Positions 62,791-64,000 of a stretch of DNA of 64,000 nt are shown piece after piece. The position numbers and the translations under genes were made by a program. The notes beneath the pieces are model-generated. The model was not told the origin of the DNA. It searched no databases and was given only the letters and a program-made list of their open reading frames with translations. Source of the stretch: Auanema rhodensis (lineage: Eukaryota; Nematoda; Chromadorea; Rhabditida; Rhabditidae); assembly GCA_964057225.1 (NCBI GenBank), contig OZ059896.1, positions 22,812,501-22,876,500 on the forward strand. The letters run 5' to 3'. Each line of letters starts with the position of its first letter. The stretch's first letter is position 1.

Positions 62791-64000
62791 TTAATTTATG
62801 CTAATTAAATGTACACGTGATGTGCACTTGGTATGTAACTCGCTTCACGTGAAAGATAAAGAGATGCGGTTTTCAAAATTAGATTCCCCATGTCCATATT
62901 AGTCTAAAAACAAATTTTTATTGATATTGGTTCATGGTAACCATGACTTTGAAATTTACGTGAACTTTAATTTATGCTAATCAAATGTACACGTGATGTG
63001 CACTTGGTATGTAACTCGCTTCACGTGAAAGATAAAGAGATGCGGTTTTCAAAATTAGATTCCCCATGTCCATATTAGTCTAAAAACAAATTTTTATTGA
63101 TATTGGTTCATGGTAACCATGACTTTGAAATTTACGTGAACTTTAATTTATGCTAATTAAATGTACACGTGATGTGCACTTGGTATGTAACTCGCTTCAC
63201 GTGAAAGATAAAGAGATGCGGTTTTCAAAATTAGATTCCCCATGTCCATATTAGTCTAAAAACAAATTTTTATTAATATTGGTTCATGGTAACCATGTCT
63301 TTGAAATTTACGTGAACTTTAATTTATGCTAATTAAATGTACACGTGATGTGCACTTGGTATGTAACTCGCTTGAAAGATAAAGAGATGCGGTTTTCAAA
63401 ATTAGATTCCCCATGTCCATATTAGTCTAAAAACAAATTTTTATTGATATTGGTTCATGGTAACCATGACTTTGAAATTTACGTGAACTTTAATTTATGC
63501 TAATTAAATGTACACGTGATGTGCACTTGGTATGTAACTCGCTTCACGTGAAAGATAAAGAGATGCGGTTTTCAAAATTAGATTCCCCATGTCCATATTA
63601 GTCTAGAAACAAATTTTTATTAATATTGGTTCATGGTAACCATGTCTTTGAAATTTACGTGAACTTTAATTTATGCTAATTAAAAGTACACGTGATGTGC
63701 ACTTGGTATGTAACTCGCTTGAAAGATAAAGAGATGCGGTTTTCAAAATTAGATTCCCCATGTCCATATTAGTCTAAAAACAAATTTTTATTGATATTGG
63801 TTCATGGTAACCATGACTTTGAAATTTACGTGAATTTTAATTTATGCTAATTAAATGTACACGTGATGTGCACTTGGTATGTAACTCGCTTCACGTGAAA
63901 GATAATGAGATGCGGTTTTCAAAATTAGATTCCCCATGTCCATATTAGTCTAAAAACAAATTTTTATTGATATTGGTTCATGGTAACCATGACTTTGAAA
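62791..64000. repeat. Array end in window: partial copy of the Delta5 region
   Basis: TAATCAAATG (62982), D, N, Delta5-D (63374), then an N monomer with TCTAGAAAC, and AAAAGTACA Delta5-D (63721). The order parallels 58.9-60.5 kb but with fewer 3-mer copies. Private variants near the end are GAATTTTAA (63831) and GATAATGAG. The final monomer (63831-64000) is cut by the window after 170 bp, so the array continues beyond it. Confidence 0.85.

Larger units (their letters stand above)
1..64000. repeat. Satellite DNA array, 176-bp monomer, 363 full copies plus a 170-bp partial
   Basis: The same AT-rich unit recurs head-to-tail from the first base to the last, with no interruption or inverted copy seen. 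Monomer starts (at TGAACTTTAA) fall at 1, 177, 353 and so on. The start at 63831 equals 363 periods minus 58 bp, which eleven 5-bp deletions and three 1-bp deletions account for exactly. Monomers differ from one another at only a few sites, mostly shared, linked variants. Arrays like this are typical of eukaryotic centromeric or pericentromeric heterochromatin; that location is inferred, since no flanking DNA is present. I do not recognise the family. Holocentric-chromosome satellites and subtelomeric satellites are alternatives. Nothing here looks protein-coding: every frame is closed by recurring stops. Confidence 0.99.

Noticed and set aside
1-64000. CRISPR array (regular repeats)
   Set aside because: The whole 176-bp unit repeats with no short repeat separated by unique spacers, no leader and no cas genes. 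Variation is shared haplotypes, not spacers.
1-64000. Tandem array of genes such as 5S rRNA, tRNA or histone units
   Set aside because: No conserved RNA-gene boxes, tRNA cloverleaf or coding frame seen in the 176-bp unit. It is too short and AT-rich for known rRNA repeats.
1-64000. Transposon or endogenous virus insertion within the array
   Set aside because: The 176-bp phase can be followed across every junction, with only 5-bp and 1-bp deletions. No insertion, target-site duplication, terminal repeat or open frame is present.
1-64000. Assignment to a named satellite (Arabidopsis 178-180 bp, Brassica 176 bp, human alpha 171 bp, Rhynchospora Tyba 172 bp)
   Set aside because: Only the lengths are similar. 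I could not recognise matching sequence for any of them and will not name the family or species without a database search.

Overview
The whole 64,000-base window is one uninterrupted tandem array of a single AT-rich satellite DNA, with every monomer head-to-tail in the same orientation. The period is 176 bp. From the monomer start at position 1 to the last one at 63831 there are 363 periods. The net loss of 58 bp against 363 x 176 is exactly explained by 11 copies of the same 5-bp deletion and 3 copies of the same 1-bp deletion. The window ends 170 bases into monomer 364. I found no gene, RNA gene, transposon, inversion, microsatellite or unique DNA. The first monomer is about 32% G+C (56 of 176) and has 5 CpG sites.

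This points to a eukaryotic chromosome, most likely centromeric, pericentromeric or other constitutive heterochromatin. A nucleosome-sized period, hundreds of monomers and nested higher-order duplications are typical of such DNA in plants, insects and other animals. I do not recognise the repeat family and cannot name the species or kingdom from sequence alone.

Monomers fall into recurring haplotypes, named here by linked variants. D is the default tail (GGTTCATGG..CATGAC). G has GGTTGATGG. N has TATTAATATT with CATGTC. R has TCTAGAAAC, TTTCTATT, TTTATGG and CATATC. F resembles R but keeps TCTAAAAAC and CATGTC. C has the pair GAACTCTAA and GAGAAAG. K has AAGATGCAG. Delta5 lacks CACGT. Using these as markers, the array resolves into blocks duplicated over many scales:
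- 1-3344: a 12-mer higher-order repeat.
- 3345-5612: Delta5- and R-rich, with a 5-mer duplication.
- 5613-16.5 kb: 18-mer, 22-mer and 4-mer displaced copies.
- 16.5-22.7 kb: mainly D, N and G monomers.
- 22,682-34,121: a 29-mer (5,104-bp) repeat in two near-identical copies plus a degraded third.
- 33-45 kb: a 30-mer displacement and two 6-mer tandem pairs.
- 45-50 kb: a different haplotype mix with another 6-mer pair.
- 50-53.3 kb: a block copied from about 40-44 kb.
- 53.3-64 kb: 6-mer, 3-mer and 22-mer structure, plus a block shared with the 9.5-kb region 45.7 kb away.

Within each monomer the best candidates for function are a 17-bp minus-strand segment matching 7 of the 9 core positions of the CENP-B box, two CACGTG palindromes, three ACGTGA motifs 32-33 bp apart, and a 15-bp dyad (TCATGGTAACCATGA). 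Whether any protein binds them is inference.
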